Shown: one piece after another, positions 16,958 to 25,875 of the stretch
Numbering within the stretch: the first letter of the stretch is position 1
Layout: each line of letters opens with the position of its first letter
NCBI RefSeq assembly: GCF_030142045.1
Contig: NZ_CP126242.1
Coordinates: 1,798,001-1,862,000 of the forward strand
Direction: 5' to 3'
Source: Arthrobacter sp. zg-Y919
GTDB lineage: Bacteria > Actinomycetota > Actinomycetes > Actinomycetales > Micrococcaceae
DNA: 64,000 bases
Notes under the pieces: generated by a model
What the model saw: the letters and a program-made list of their open reading frames with translations, nothing else
Database searches by the model: none
Told to the model about the DNA's origin: nothing
Translations under genes and position numbers: made by a program

Positions 16958-18199
16958 GTGAGCCCACAAAGCCGATCGCGGCAGATCAGGGACGTAGTTT
17001 TCGTTGACGGAGTGCGGACCCCGTTCGGCAAAGCCGGCGAAAAGGGTATCTACGCCGGCATGCGGGCTGATGACCTGGTGGTCAAGTGCATCCGCGAGCT
17101 GATGCGCCGCAACCCCTCCCTTCCTCCGGAACGCATTGACGAAGTGGCCATTGCCGCCACCACCCAGTCCGGCGACCAGGGCATGACCATCGGGCGCACC
17201 GCCGCACTCCTGGCCGGCCTGCCGCGCACCGTGCCCGGCTTCGCCATCGACCGCATGTGCGCCGGCGCCATGACGGCCGTGACCACCACCGCTTCCGGCA
17301 TCGGCTTCGGCGCCTACGACGTCGTCATCGCCGGCGGCGTGGAGCACATGGGCAACCACCCGATGGGCAAGGACGCCGATCCGAACCCGCGCTTCATGAC
17401 CGAGCGTCTGGTGGACCCCGCTGCCCTGAACATGGGCAACACCGCCGAGAACCTGCACGACCGGTTCCCGCACATCACCAAGGACCGCACTGACGCGTAC
17501 GCCGCCGCCAGCCAGGAGAAGCTGGCCAAGGCCTACGCCGGCAACTCCATCCAGCCGGACCTGGTGCCCGTGGCCACGAAGAAGCCCGGCACGGGCTGGA
17601 CCCTGAACACCGTGGATGAGCCCCCGCGGCCCGGCACCACCGTCGAGGACCTCGCGCAGCTGCGCACTCCGTTCCGTGCACACGGCCGGGTCACCGCCGG
17701 CAACGCCGCAGGCCTGAACGACGGCGCCACCACGGCGCTGCTGGCCTCCGCCGAAGCAGCCGAGGAACTTGGCCTGGGCGTCAAGATGCGCCTGGTCGGC
17801 TACGCCTTCGCCGGCGTCGAGCCCGAGGTCATGGGCTACGGCCCGGTCCCCGCCACCGAGAAGGTGCTGGAGCAGACCGGACTGTCCATCGAAGACATCG
17901 GCCTGTTTGAAATCAACGAGGCGTTCGCCATCCAGGTGCTGGCCTTCCTGGACCACTTCGGCATCGCCGACGACGATCCCCGTGTGAACCGCTACGGCGG
18001 CGCAATCGCCGTCGGCCACCCGCTGGCCTCCTCGGGCGTACGCCTGATGAACCAGCTGGCCCGCCAGTTCGAGGAAGACCCGACCGTCCGCTACGGCATG
18101 ACCACCATGTGCATTGGCCTGGGCATGGGCGCGACCGTCATCTGGGAAAACCCGAACCACCCCGACTACAACACCGATTCCACGGAGGCCACGAAGTAA
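16958..18199 (+). CDS. fadA: Acetyl-CoA C-acyltransferase (3-ketoacyl-CoA thiolase)
   Basis: A 413-aa thiolase that cleaves 3-ketoacyl-CoA with CoA in the last step of beta-oxidation. The active-site Cys is in DRMCAGAMTAV (near residue 97), and NEAFA, GGAIAVGHPLASSGVR (His) and CIGLGMG (the second Cys) are all intact. The GTG at 16958 is chosen because AAAGAGGAG ends 7 nt upstream; a longer in-frame extension to 16883 has no ribosome site and would run through the operator. It overlaps the next gene (TAATG), so the two subunits of the beta-oxidation complex are translationally coupled. Confidence 0.93.
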   Translation: MSPQSRSRQIRDVVFVDGVRTPFGKAGEKGIYAGMRADDLVVKCIRELMRRNPSLPPERIDEVAIAATTQSGDQGMTIGRTAALLAGLPRTVPGFAIDRMCAGAMTAVTTTASGIGFGAYDVVIAGGVEHMGNHPMGKDADPNPRFMTERLVDPAALNMGNTAENLHDRFPHITKDRTDAYAAASQEKLAKAYAGNSIQPDLVPVATKKPGTGWTLNTVDEPPRPGTTVEDLAQLRTPFRAHGRVTAGNAAGLNDGATTALLASAEAAEELGLGVKMRLVGYAFAGVEPEVMGYGPVPATEKVLEQTGLSIEDIGLFEINEAFAIQVLAFLDHFGIADDDPRVNRYGGAIAVGHPLASSGVRLMNQLARQFEEDPTVRYGMTTMCIGLGMGATVIWENPNHPDYNTDSTEATK

Positions 18200-20334
18200 T
18201 GTCTGCTCCTGACTACCAGCGCCTCGCGGGACTGTTCCCCACCGAGGTCGTCACCCACTCCTACGTCTCCGACATCCAGCTGCCGGGCAACCAGGGCACC
18301 TTTGCGCTGATCACCCTGGACAACGACGTCGACCATTCCCGTCCCACCACGCTCGGGCCCAACACCCTGCTGGAGCTGGGAACGAAGCTCGACGAGCTCA
18401 AGGCCCGCGCGGACCGCGGCGAGATCGTCGGCGTCGGCGTCACCGGCAAGCCGTTCTACCTGGTTGCCGGCGCGGACCTTTCGGCCGTGAAGTCGATCTC
18501 CGAGTATGAAGACGGCGTGGCAATGGCCCACCTCGGCCACGACGTCTACGCCAAGCTCGGCAACCTGGGCGTCCCCAGCTTCGCGTTCATCAACGGCGTT
18601 GCCCTCGGCGGCGGCCTCGAGATCGCCCTGCAGTCCGACTACCGCACCGTGTCCACCGGCGCCGGCGCGCTCTCGCTGCCGGAAGCCTTCATCGGCCTGG
18701 TACCCGGCTGGGGCGGCGTTTACCTGCTGCCGCGCCTCATCGGTCCCGAGAACGCCGTGAAGGTGATGATCGAGAACCCGCTGAGCAACAACCGGACGCT
18801 TTCCGGCAAGGCCGCCTTCGATTTGGGTATCGCCGATGCGTTGTTTGAACCGGCGGATTTCCTGGAGCAGTCCCTCGCCTGGGCCTCCCGCGTGATCAGC
18901 GGCCAGGAGCAGGTAGCCCGGCCCAACGCCGTCGAACCCGCCGACGCCGGCGATGCGTGGGACGCCGCCGTCGCCAAGGGGCGTGCCTTTGTGGAGGCCA
19001 AGACCTCCAACGCGGCCCCCGCTCCGGCCCTGGTCCTGGACCTGCTTGAAAAGGGCAAGACCTGGACCCGGGAGGAATCCCGTGACGCCGAGTGCAAAGC
19101 CCTGGCCGAACTGATGCAGACCCCGCAGTTCCGCTCCACGGTCTATGCGTTCCTGGACCTGGTCCAGAAGCGCGGCAAGCGTCCGGCCGGTGCGCCGGAT
19201 AAGAAGCTGGCGCGCCCGGTCACCAAGGTGGGCGTCGTCGGCGCCGGCCTGATGGCCAGCCAGCTGGCCCTGCTCTTCGCCCGCCAGCTCAAGGTGCCCG
19301 TCGTCATGACGGACATCGACCAGGCGCGCGTGGACAAGGGCGTGGGCTACGTGCACGCCGAGGTGGATAAGCTCCTGGCCAAGAAGCGCATCTCCCCCGA
19401 CGCCGCCAACCGCACCAAGGCCCTGGTTACCGGCTCGGTGTCCAAGGAAGCGTTCTCCGACGCCGACTTCGTCATTGAGGCCGTGTTCGAGGAAATTTCC
19501 GTGAAGAAGCAGGTGTTCGCCGAGGTGGAGGCTGTGGTCTCCCCCGAGTGCATCCTGGCCACCAACACCTCGTCGCTCTCCGTCACCGAAATGGCGGCGG
19601 ACCTGCAGCACCCCGAGCGTGTGGTGGGCTTCCACTTCTTCAACCCGGTGGCCGTGATGCCGCTGCTGGAAATCGTGCGTGCGCCCAAAACCGACGACGC
19701 CGTGCTGGCCACCGCGTTTGTGCTGGCCAAGCAGCTGAAGAAGACCGCCGTGCTGGTCAAGGATGCCGCCGCGTTCGTGGTGAACCGCATCCTGGGCCGC
19801 ATGTTCGGCGAGATCACCATGGTCTTCGACGAGGGCACCGACGCCGCCACGGCGGACAACGCGCTGCGCCCGATGGGCCTGCCGATGTCTCCGTTCACCC
19901 TGCTTGCCCTCGTGGGCCTGCCGGTGGGCCAGCACGTGCAGGAATCCCTGCATTCGGCCTTCGGTGAGCGGTTCTGGCTCTCGAAGAACTCGCAGAAGAT
20001 CATCGACGCCGGCATCAAGTCCCTGTGGCAGAAGGACGAGAACGGCAACGCCTACATCCCCGAAGAAACCCTGGCGATGCTGGACTTCGGCACCACGCCT
20101 TCCACCTCCGAGGAAGTCCTGCGCCGCACGCAGGATGCCCTGGCCGAGGAAATCGGACTCATGCTCGAAGAAGGCGTCGTGGCAGGTCCCGAGGACATCG
20201 ACCTGTGCATGATTCTCGGTGCCGGCTGGCCGATGCACCTGGGCGGCATCACGCCGTACCTGGACCGCGTCGGTGCATCCGAGCGCGTGAACGGCAAGAA
20301 GTTCCATGAGGCGGCTGTGGCTGCACCGGCCTAG
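18199..20334 (+). CDS. fadB: Multifunctional 3-hydroxyacyl-CoA dehydrogenase / enoyl-CoA hydratase (FadB/FadJ-like)
   Basis: 711 aa. The N-terminal enoyl-CoA hydratase domain (about 1-190) has the oxyanion-hole region VAGADLSAV and both catalytic Glu residues, in GGGLE and LPEAFIG. A linker leads to the NAD-binding dehydrogenase domain with VGVVGAGLMASQLALLFAR (about 337-355) and GFHFFNPV (catalytic His), then the C-terminal dehydrogenase domain. The protein hydrates enoyl-CoA and oxidises 3-hydroxyacyl-CoA, handing product to the thiolase encoded just before it. The start codon overlaps the thiolase stop (TAATG). A 54-nt hairpin element begins 41 nt after the stop. Confidence 0.93.
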   Translation: MSAPDYQRLAGLFPTEVVTHSYVSDIQLPGNQGTFALITLDNDVDHSRPTTLGPNTLLELGTKLDELKARADRGEIVGVGVTGKPFYLVAGADLSAVKSISEYEDGVAMAHLGHDVYAKLGNLGVPSFAFINGVALGGGLEIALQSDYRTVSTGAGALSLPEAFIGLVPGWGGVYLLPRLIGPENAVKVMIENPLSNNRTLSGKAAFDLGIADALFEPADFLEQSLAWASRVISGQEQVARPNAVEPADAGDAWDAAVAKGRAFVEAKTSNAAPAPALVLDLLEKGKTWTREESRDAECKALAELMQTPQFRSTVYAFLDLVQKRGKRPAGAPDKKLARPVTKVGVVGAGLMASQLALLFARQLKVPVVMTDIDQARVDKGVGYVHAEVDKLLAKKRISPDAANRTKALVTGSVSKEAFSDADFVIEAVFEEISVKKQVFAEVEAVVSPECILATNTSSLSVTEMAADLQHPERVVGFHFFNPVAVMPLLEIVRAPKTDDAVLATAFVLAKQLKKTAVLVKDAAAFVVNRILGRMFGEITMVFDEGTDAATADNALRPMGLPMSPFTLLALVGLPVGQHVQESLHSAFGERFWLSKNSQKIIDAGIKSLWQKDENGNAYIPEETLAMLDFGTTPSTSEEVLRRTQDALAEEIGLMLEEGVVAGPEDIDLCMILGAGWPMHLGGITPYLDRVGASERVNGKKFHEAAVAAPA

Positions 20335-20375
20335 CCAGTAGCCTCAGGTTCTGCCCGCGCCGGGCGGACCGGAAC

Positions 20376-20429
20376 GGCGGCAACGAAAATCCTTTGCTCG
20401 CAGAGCTCGCAAGGATTATTAAAGCCGCC
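20376..20429 (+). repeat. 54-nt hairpin element, copy 2
   Basis: Closed by GGCGGC and GCCGCC; the inner 42 nt begin AACGAA and end ATTAAA. The inner stem is AATCCTT with AAGGATT. The outer arms are a separate inverted repeat, CGCGCCGG (20356-20363) with CCGGCGCG (20443-20450) and CGGACCGG with CCGGTCCG inside it. It is in the sense orientation of fadB, 41 nt after the stop. Confidence 0.85.
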
Positions 20430-20549
20430 TAACCCGGTCCGTCCGGCGCGTCCGTTAACCGCCAGGCGCGCCTCGGTTTTCCGCTGCAGTTGCCTGTGCA
20501 TTTTCCGTCGGGTCTGGAAAGGGTGCAGCGCCCGCGCTAATCTCCCTGC

Positions 20550-20786
20550 ATGAGTCTGGAGCCGGCGTGGTCGCAGAATCGTGCCAAGCGGATGGTTGTG
20601 CTCATGCTCAGCGCAGGCGTCTCCTTGTGGCTGGTTCTTCTCTTACCGTTCGACGAGCCATGGAACTGGCTGTTGGTAGGTCTTTTCCTGGCATTGGCAG
20701 CGGCTTTCATCAGGCTGGCTGCACTCTTTGTCCTGCAGCAGCGGAACGATTCCTGGCGCGACCACAAAAGGGACGCCGGCGGTTAG
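20550..20786 (+). CDS. Small hypothetical membrane protein (78 aa)
   Basis: A short protein with two predicted membrane helices (MVVLMLSAGVSLWLVLLLPF and WNWLLVGLFLALAAAFIRLA) joined by a tight acidic turn (DEP), and a basic cytoplasmic tail (QQRNDSWRDHKRDAGG). Not recognised as a named family. No strong ribosome site precedes the ATG. It is 24 bp upstream of the DUF4287 gene on the same strand and may share its transcript. Lower G/C at third positions than neighbours. Confidence 0.6.
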   Translation: MSLEPAWSQNRAKRMVVLMLSAGVSLWLVLLLPFDEPWNWLLVGLFLALAAAFIRLAALFVLQQRNDSWRDHKRDAGG

Positions 20787-20810
20787 CCATCAAGACTTAA
20801 GGAGAACTAG

Positions 20811-21101
20811 ATGTCCTTCCAGGCCTATCTTGATGCCATCGAAGAAAAAACGGGACTAACTCCCCGCCAACTCGTGGATATCGCCGAAACAAAAGGTTTC
20901 ACCGGCGGAAACGTCAAAGCTGCGGAAGTCCTTGAATGGCTCAAGACCGACTACGCCATCGGACGCGGACACGGGATGGCCCTGGTCCATGTCATAAAGA
21001 ACGGCCCTCAAATAGACACGAAACACGTCGGCACCACGGGAACGCACCGGGACGACTCGGACACCCTGTGGCTGGACGGCAAAGCAACCAATCCCGCCTA
21101 A
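20811..21101 (+). CDS. DUF4287 domain-containing protein
   Basis: A 96-aa protein of the DUF4287 family, recognised by MSFQAYLDAIEEKTGLTPRQ and AAEVLEWLKTDYAIGRGHGM. The family is helical, cytoplasmic and of unknown function, often a short stand-alone protein in actinobacteria. The tail THRDDSDTLWLDGK also fits. AAGGAGAAC lies just before the ATG. Base composition is less GC-rich than the surrounding operons. No other function is suggested by neighbours. Confidence 0.85.
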   Translation: MSFQAYLDAIEEKTGLTPRQLVDIAETKGFTGGNVKAAEVLEWLKTDYAIGRGHGMALVHVIKNGPQIDTKHVGTTGTHRDDSDTLWLDGKATNPA

Positions 21102-21271
21102 GCTTCCCTGCCCTTGAACCTTTCGGCGCCTGAGCACCTGGAGGGTCCAGTGCGTCCGGTATCCGGAGGCTCTGAAGGGTGAGGTGAGGGGTGTCGGCGA
21201 GTCTAGAGGGTGCGGAGGGCCCGGAGGGTCCGGGTGACGGAGGGTCCCGAGGCGCCGGAGGGTCCGGGTTA

Positions 21272-21325
21272 GGCGGCTTTAATAATCCGAGCGAGCTCCT
21301 GCGAGCTCGGATTTTCGTTGCCGCC
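21272..21325 (-). repeat. 54-nt hairpin element, copy 3 (reversed)
   Basis: Read on the minus strand it is closed by GGCGGC and GCCGCC, with inner halves AACGAA and ATTAAA and an AATCCGAG / CTCGGATT stem. The outer arms are GGGTCCGG (21260-21267) and CCGGACCC (21329-21336). It lies 87 nt after the stop of the minus-strand aldo/keto reductase, in the sense orientation of that gene. Confidence 0.85.
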
Positions 21326-21400
21326 GTTCCGGACCCACCGGCGCACCCAAGGCGACGGACCGCCGTTCCGGACCCTCCGCCGCACCCAAGGCGACGCACC
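21323..21400. repeat. Two-unit 39-bp tandem duplication
   Basis: Units 21323-21361 and 21362-21400 are identical except for three substitutions. Each begins GCCGTTCCGGACCC and contains CGCACCCAAGGCGACG. The first unit overlaps the closing arm of hairpin copy 3. Confidence 0.85.
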
Positions 21401-21412
21401 GTTGCGACGGGC

Positions 21413-22390
21413 CTAGAACAAAGCAACCTTCGGCGTCCGCGGGAAGATCCGGTCCAGTTCTTCGAGGTCCTTCTCCGACGGCACCCAGGCAACGGCCTCA
21501 GCGTTCTGCTGCACCTGCTCCACCTTCGTCGCCCCCGCAATCACCGAGGCGACCGACGGCTGCGCTGCGAGCCAGGAGAACGCCACCTGTACCTCGGTCA
21601 ATCCGCGCTCGGAGGCGAAGCGGCCAAACTCGGCCAGCTGCTCCATGTCGGCGTTCTCCAGCAGGTTCTTCCGCGAGTGGGTCAGCCGGCTGCCCTCTGG
21701 CGCCTGGCCGCTGCTGTACTTGCCGGTGAGCAGCCCGTTGGCCAGTGGGAAGTAGGGCAGCAGACCGAGCCCGTAGGCCTCGGCAGCGGGAGTGACTTCC
21801 AGCTCGGCCCGGCGGTCCAGCAGGTTGTAGTGGTTCTGCGCGGAGATGAACGGGGTGTATCCGCCCATGCGGGCCGTGAACTCTGCTTCGGCAATCTGCC
21901 AGCCCGTACGGTTGGAATGGCCGACGTAGCGGACCTTGCCGCTGGTCACCAGATCATCCAGGGCGGCGAGGGTTTCCTCGATCGGGGTCAGCGGATCCGG
22001 GGTGTGGAACTGGTACAGGTCAATCCAGTCCGTGTTCAGGCGGCGCAGGGAGGCCTCCGCAGCCTTGACGATGTACCGGCGGGAACCGCGGGCCCCGAAG
22101 TCGGCGCCGTTGACGCCCTGCATGTCCATCCCGAACTTGGTTGCCAGCACAATGTCATCGCGCCGGGTGCCCAGCGCCTTGCCCAGCATTTCCTCGCTCA
22201 GCCCAGGGGTGCGCCCGTAGGTATCGGCGACGTCGAACAGGGTGATGCCGGCGTCGACCGCAGCATGGACGACGGCGTCGGTGCCCTCCTGCGACTCAGT
22301 GGGCGTGCCGGGACGGCCCAGGTTGTTGCAGCCCAGACCGACCGTGGACACGGTCAGGCCGGAATTTCCGAGTCTGTTGTATGAAGTCAT
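21413..22390 (-). CDS. Aldo/keto reductase
   Basis: A 325-aa TIM-barrel oxidoreductase that reduces carbonyls with NADPH. The catalytic tetrad is visible: Asp and Tyr in FDVADTYG, Lys in VLATKFG and His in LYQFHTPDP. The cofactor end is present as ASVIAGATKVEQV. The Met at 22390 (MTSYNRLGNSGLTVS) is the family-typical start; the 115-codon upstream extension overlaps the neighbouring small gene and is not credible. The sequence pattern (YNRLGNSGLTVSTVGLGCNN) fits the YghZ/Kv-beta-like group. Its substrate is unknown. Confidence 0.92.
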   Translation of the reverse strand: MTSYNRLGNSGLTVSTVGLGCNNLGRPGTPTESQEGTDAVVHAAVDAGITLFDVADTYGRTPGLSEEMLGKALGTRRDDIVLATKFGMDMQGVNGADFGARGSRRYIVKAAEASLRRLNTDWIDLYQFHTPDPLTPIEETLAALDDLVTSGKVRYVGHSNRTGWQIAEAEFTARMGGYTPFISAQNHYNLLDRRAELEVTPAAEAYGLGLLPYFPLANGLLTGKYSSGQAPEGSRLTHSRKNLLENADMEQLAEFGRFASERGLTEVQVAFSWLAAQPSVASVIAGATKVEQVQQNAEAVAWVPSEKDLEELDRIFPRTPKVALF

Positions 22391-22535
22391 GGAAGCTACG
22401 CTACTCCGGCCAGGCGGGGGCACCGGACTTCCTCCCTCTTTGGGAAGAATCCACCAGTTTGGGAAATCCCTGCCACTACGCAGCGGCGCCTTTTCCCAAA
22501 CTGGCAGCAAAACCGCGGTCCGGCAGCAGAAAGCC

Positions 22536-22850
22536 CTACCCCGGAAGCGTCCCCAGGGTGCTGTTGGGTCCCGGAGCCTTGTCGGTCTCGAGGATGTACT
22601 GAATGGGAATGGAACCGGTAGGCAGCAGGCCGGTGTAGACCTGTTCACTGCGCCGGCGTTCCTCTTCGATTCCCTCGCCCTGGACCGCGGCGGAGAACGC
22701 CTGCATCGCAGCAGGTTCCACCCCCTGCTGTTCACTCCAGACGATGTACATGCCGTAGAGGTCGGCCACGGGGGTCACTTCGTCATCCAGGTCGCCAACG
22801 GTGCATTCGGTGAGAAACCGTTGGACGTCCGGCAGTATGTCCTGAGCCAT
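22536..22850 (-). CDS. Small protein resembling a primase-type winged-helix domain
   Basis: A 104-aa protein without a confident family. The pattern VQRFLTECTVGD...LYGMYIVWSEQQGVEPAAMQAFSAAV follows the order seen in the C-terminal winged-helix domain of phage P4/D5-type primase-helicases (V-x-x-FL, then LYxxYxxW, then a second helix), but here it stands alone with no primase. The tail GLLPTGSIPIQYILETDKAP is not part of that domain. It lies between aldo/keto reductase and NmrA-like genes on the same strand. It could be a DNA-binding adaptor or a domesticated remnant. Confidence is moderate that it is a gene and low for the homology. Confidence 0.6.
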   Translation of the reverse strand: MAQDILPDVQRFLTECTVGDLDDEVTPVADLYGMYIVWSEQQGVEPAAMQAFSAAVQGEGIEEERRRSEQVYTGLLPTGSIPIQYILETDKAPGPNSTLGTLPG

Positions 22851-22899
22851 ACTTTGACCCTAGCCCCTGCTCCGGATGCGCGGCAGTCCCCCCGGGACC

Positions 22900-23757
22900 T
22901 TACTTGGTTGCCCGCTGCAGGTAATCCTCAAAACCCAGCGGAGCAATGCCGGTGAGACGCTCGATATCCGGGCTGACCGGCGCCAGCTGCCCGGCGGCGA
23001 TGGCGTGGTAACTGCTGGTCCAGGCTTCAGCCTGCCAGCGGGCGGCACCGGCCTTCATCCGCGAGGCAATGGCTTCATCGTAGGTTTCCGATTCGTAGCG
23101 CACCGGTCTTCCGGTCACTCTGGCCAGGATGCCGGCAACATCCCCCATGGTCAGCTCCGCTGGTCCGGTCAGGGTGTACGTACGGTCCCGGTGAGGCTCC
23201 GGGTCAAGCAGGATCCGCGCGGCGGTCCGGGCAATATCGATGCGTGCCACGGGGGCGAACCGGCCTTCCCCCGCCGGACCCCGGATGACGCCGTCGGGCT
23301 GGACGAAGGTGGGCAGCACATCCTGGTAGAGGCAGTCGCGCAGGAAAGTATGTGCGAGCCCCTCCCGGGAGGAGATGTACTCCTCGGTCGCGGCATGGTC
23401 GCGGGCAAGGGTAAAGACGGCCTCGGCCGAGGCCCCCATAAAGGATGTGTACACAATGTGCTCCACCCCGGCCTCGACGGCGGCATCCACGAAGGTGCAC
23501 TGGTCCTCGACCCGGTGGGGGCTTTCCGCGGCGGACACCATAAACAGCGTGTGCACCCCGCGCAGCGCGCTGACCGCCTGCGGCCGGTCCAGATAGGACG
23601 CCGCAAAGACGGGGGTGTCCGGCAGCTCGGGCAGCCGGGCAGTGCGCCGTGCAAGCAGCCGCTGCCGGACCCCGGCCTCCGCTAGGAGCCGGGCGACGGC
23701 GCCGCCCAGGGCGCCGGTCGCTCCGGTGACGGCAAGGGCAGGAACGTTATCCGCCAT
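22900..23757 (-). CDS. NmrA-like NAD(P)-binding protein
   Basis: A 285-aa atypical short-chain dehydrogenase fold protein. The N-terminal ALAVTGATGALGGAVARLL carries GxxGxxG. The usual catalytic Tyr-x3-Lys is not evident; instead the central region (HIVYTSFMGASAEAVFTLAR) fits the NmrA/QorB group of NAD(P)H-quinone oxidoreductase-like or redox-sensing proteins. The role may be reduction of quinones or sensing of the NADP pool. It is separated from dxs by 46 bp on the same strand, and that region has no clear terminator. Confidence 0.87.
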   Translation of the reverse strand: MADNVPALAVTGATGALGGAVARLLAEAGVRQRLLARRTARLPELPDTPVFAASYLDRPQAVSALRGVHTLFMVSAAESPHRVEDQCTFVDAAVEAGVEHIVYTSFMGASAEAVFTLARDHAATEEYISSREGLAHTFLRDCLYQDVLPTFVQPDGVIRGPAGEGRFAPVARIDIARTAARILLDPEPHRDRTYTLTGPAELTMGDVAGILARVTGRPVRYESETYDEAIASRMKAGAARWQAEAWTSSYHAIAAGQLAPVSPDIERLTGIAPLGFEDYLQRATK

Positions 23758-23803
23758 GGTTACACCCCTTCAACGGCGGCCCGCGCCGGCGGGCCTGGCG
23801 CGG

Positions 23804-25777
23804 CTACTGGATTTTGGGTACCTGACCCGTCGGTATGTCGGAGCCGGGCAGGGGCCGGGCAAACGGCACCTTGGTACCCAGGACCTGGGCGACGACGTCG
23901 TTGGCGATCTGCCGGGCGGTCAGTCCCACCCGCTCCAGCACCTCGCTGCGGCTGCCGTGGTCCAGGAATTCTGCCGGGAGACCTACCTCGTTCAGTGCGG
24001 TGTCGACGCCTGCGGACCGCATTTCCTGCCGGATCCGCGAGCCGACGCCGCCGGCACGCACACCGTCCTCGATCACGATGACGATCCGATGGTCGGCGGC
24101 GATATCGATGATGGACCGCGGCACCGGCAGCACCCAGCGCGGGTCCACCACGGTGGAGCTGATGCCCTGGTCCCCCAGCCGGCCGGCGACGTCGAGGGCA
24201 ATATCCGCCATGGCGCCCACACTGACGATCAGCACGTCGTTGGAGCTGTCCCCGGCGGGACGGCGGGCCAGGATGTCCACACCGTCGGAGGTCCGCTCCT
24301 CGGCGTCGATGTCGCGGCCCACGGTGCCCTTGGAGAACCGCACCACACTGGGCGCATCGGAGATGGCTACGGCTTCGCGCAGTTCCTCCTTCAGCCGGGT
24401 GGCGTCGCGCGGAGCGGCCAGGTGCAGTCCGGGAACGATCTGCAGCATGGACATGTCCCACATGCCGTGGTGGCTGGCGCCGTCCGGACCGGTGACACCG
24501 GCACGGTCCAGCACAATCGTGACGCCGGCCTTGTGGAGGGCAACATCCATCAGCAGCTGGTCAAAGGCGCGGTTCAGGAACGTGGCGTAGAGCGCCACCA
24601 CCGGGTGCAGCCCGCCGAAGGCCATGCCCGCGGCGGAGGTGAGGGCGTGCTGCTCGGCAATGCCGACGTCGATCACGCGGTCCGGGTGCCGCTCGGCGAA
24701 CCGGTGCAGACCCACGGGAATGAGCATCGCGCCGGTGATTCCGACAATGTCGGACCGTTCGTCCGCGATGTCGGCGATTTCCGTAGCGAACACGGACGTC
24801 CAGGATTCCTTGCCGCCCGGTGCCACCGGGGCGCCGGTTTCGGGATCGATGATGCCTACGGCATGGAACTGGTCCGCCTCGTGGGCACGGGCCGGAGCGT
24901 AGCCGCGGCCCTTCTCGGTCATCGCGTGCACAATCACGGGGCCGGCATAGTTCTTGGCCTTCTGCAGTGCGCGTTCGACGGCGTCGATGTCGTGTCCGTC
25001 GATCGGTCCCACGTACTTCATGCCGAGGTCCTCGAACAGGCCCTGCGGCGTCCACCAGTCCTTGATGCCCTTCTTGGCAGCGTGCAGGCTCCGGTAGGCG
25101 AACCGGCCGGCCGGGCCGCCCTGCTGCAGGCGGTGGCGCCACCACCCGAGGGTGTTTTCGTACGCGTGGTGGGTACGCACCGCGTCAATGGTGGGACGCA
25201 GGGAGGCCAGGTAGTCCGCCACGCCGCCGATGGTCGGGGCGTAGGAGCGGCCGTTGTCATTGACCACGATCACCACGCGGCGCCGCTGGTCAGCGGCAAT
25301 ATTGTTCAGTGCTTCCCAGGCCATACCGCCGGTCAGGGCACCGTCGCCGACCATAACCACGGTGTACCGGTCGCCTTCGCCGTTGAGCTGGCGGGCCCGG
25401 GAGATGCCGTCCGCCCAGGAGAGGGAGGAGGAAGCGTGGGAACTCTCGACGATGTCGTGGACCGATTCCGCGCGCGAGGGATAGCCGGACATGCCGCCCT
25501 GCTGGCGCAGCGTGGCGAAGTCCTGGCGCCCGGTGAGGATCTTGTGCACGTAGGACTGGTGCCCGGTGTCGAAGACGATGCTGTCCCGCGGGGAATCAAA
25601 GACCCGGTGGATGCCCATGGTCAGTTCCACCACGCCCAGGTTCGGGCCCAGGTGTCCGCCGGTCTGTGCAACGTTGGTGATCAGGAATGAACGGATCTCT
25701 TCAGCAAGACGCTTTAGCTGGGTCAGCGAAAGCCTGCTGAGGTCCCGAGGATCCCGGATTGTTTCCAGAAGTCCCAA
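23804..25777 (-). CDS. dxs: 1-deoxy-D-xylulose-5-phosphate synthase
   Basis: A 657-aa thiamine-diphosphate enzyme that condenses pyruvate and glyceraldehyde 3-phosphate in the first step of the MEP isoprenoid pathway. Seen are [15 protein letters not shown], the ThDP/Mg motif [34 protein letters not shown], and the pyrimidine-domain [18 protein letters not shown]. The TTG at 25777 is chosen because GGGAGG is 7 nt upstream and the protein then begins [13 protein letters not shown] as in the family. The ribosome site makes the 13-codon upstream extension unlikely. Length is normal for Dxs. Confidence 0.95.
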   Translation of the reverse strand: MGLLETIRDPRDLSRLSLTQLKRLAEEIRSFLITNVAQTGGHLGPNLGVVELTMGIHRVFDSPRDSIVFDTGHQSYVHKILTGRQDFATLRQQGGMSGYPSRAESVHDIVESSHASSSLSWADGISRARQLNGEGDRYTVVMVGDGALTGGMAWEALNNIAADQRRRVVIVVNDNGRSYAPTIGGVADYLASLRPTIDAVRTHHAYENTLGWWRHRLQQGGPAGRFAYRSLHAAKKGIKDWWTPQGLFEDLGMKYVGPIDGHDIDAVERALQKAKNYAGPVIVHAMTEKGRGYAPARAHEADQFHAVGIIDPETGAPVAPGGKESWTSVFATEIADIADERSDIVGITGAMLIPVGLHRFAERHPDRVIDVGIAEQHALTSAAGMAFGGLHPVVALYATFLNRAFDQLLMDVALHKAGVTIVLDRAGVTGPDGASHHGMWDMSMLQIVPGLHLAAPRDATRLKEELREAVAISDAPSVVRFSKGTVGRDIDAEERTSDGVDILARRPAGDSSNDVLIVSVGAMADIALDVAGRLGDQGISSTVVDPRWVLPVPRSIIDIAADHRIVIVIEDGVRAGGVGSRIRQEMRSAGVDTALNEVGLPAEFLDHGSRSEVLERVGLTARQIANDVVAQVLGTKVPFARPLPGSDIPTGQVPKIQ

Positions 25778-25875
25778 CAGGGTGCCTCCCTTGAGTCGTA
25801 ATCGGCGGCACTGCACACCGTCGCAATGGATTAACTCTAACGCGCGGCGTGCGCTGCGCGGTTCCTACCCAACGC

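Larger units (their letters stand above)
21102..21412. other. Gene-free 311-bp region: low-complexity GGAGGGTCC motifs, hairpin copy 3, tandem duplication
   Basis: No plausible gene. From about 21138 to 21270 the sequence repeats GGAGGGTCC-like words several times (for example around 21218, 21238 and 21258). These are complementary to GGACCCxCCG words at 21331-21380, so the left and right halves could fold back on each other around the 54-nt hairpin copy. A two-unit 39-bp tandem duplication occupies 21323-21400. Confidence 0.7.

Noticed and set aside
10570..21325. The 54-nt repeats as tRNA genes or a CRISPR array
   Set aside because: They have no acceptor-anticodon layout, are far apart, lie in both orientations and have no spacers, so a hairpin element fits better.
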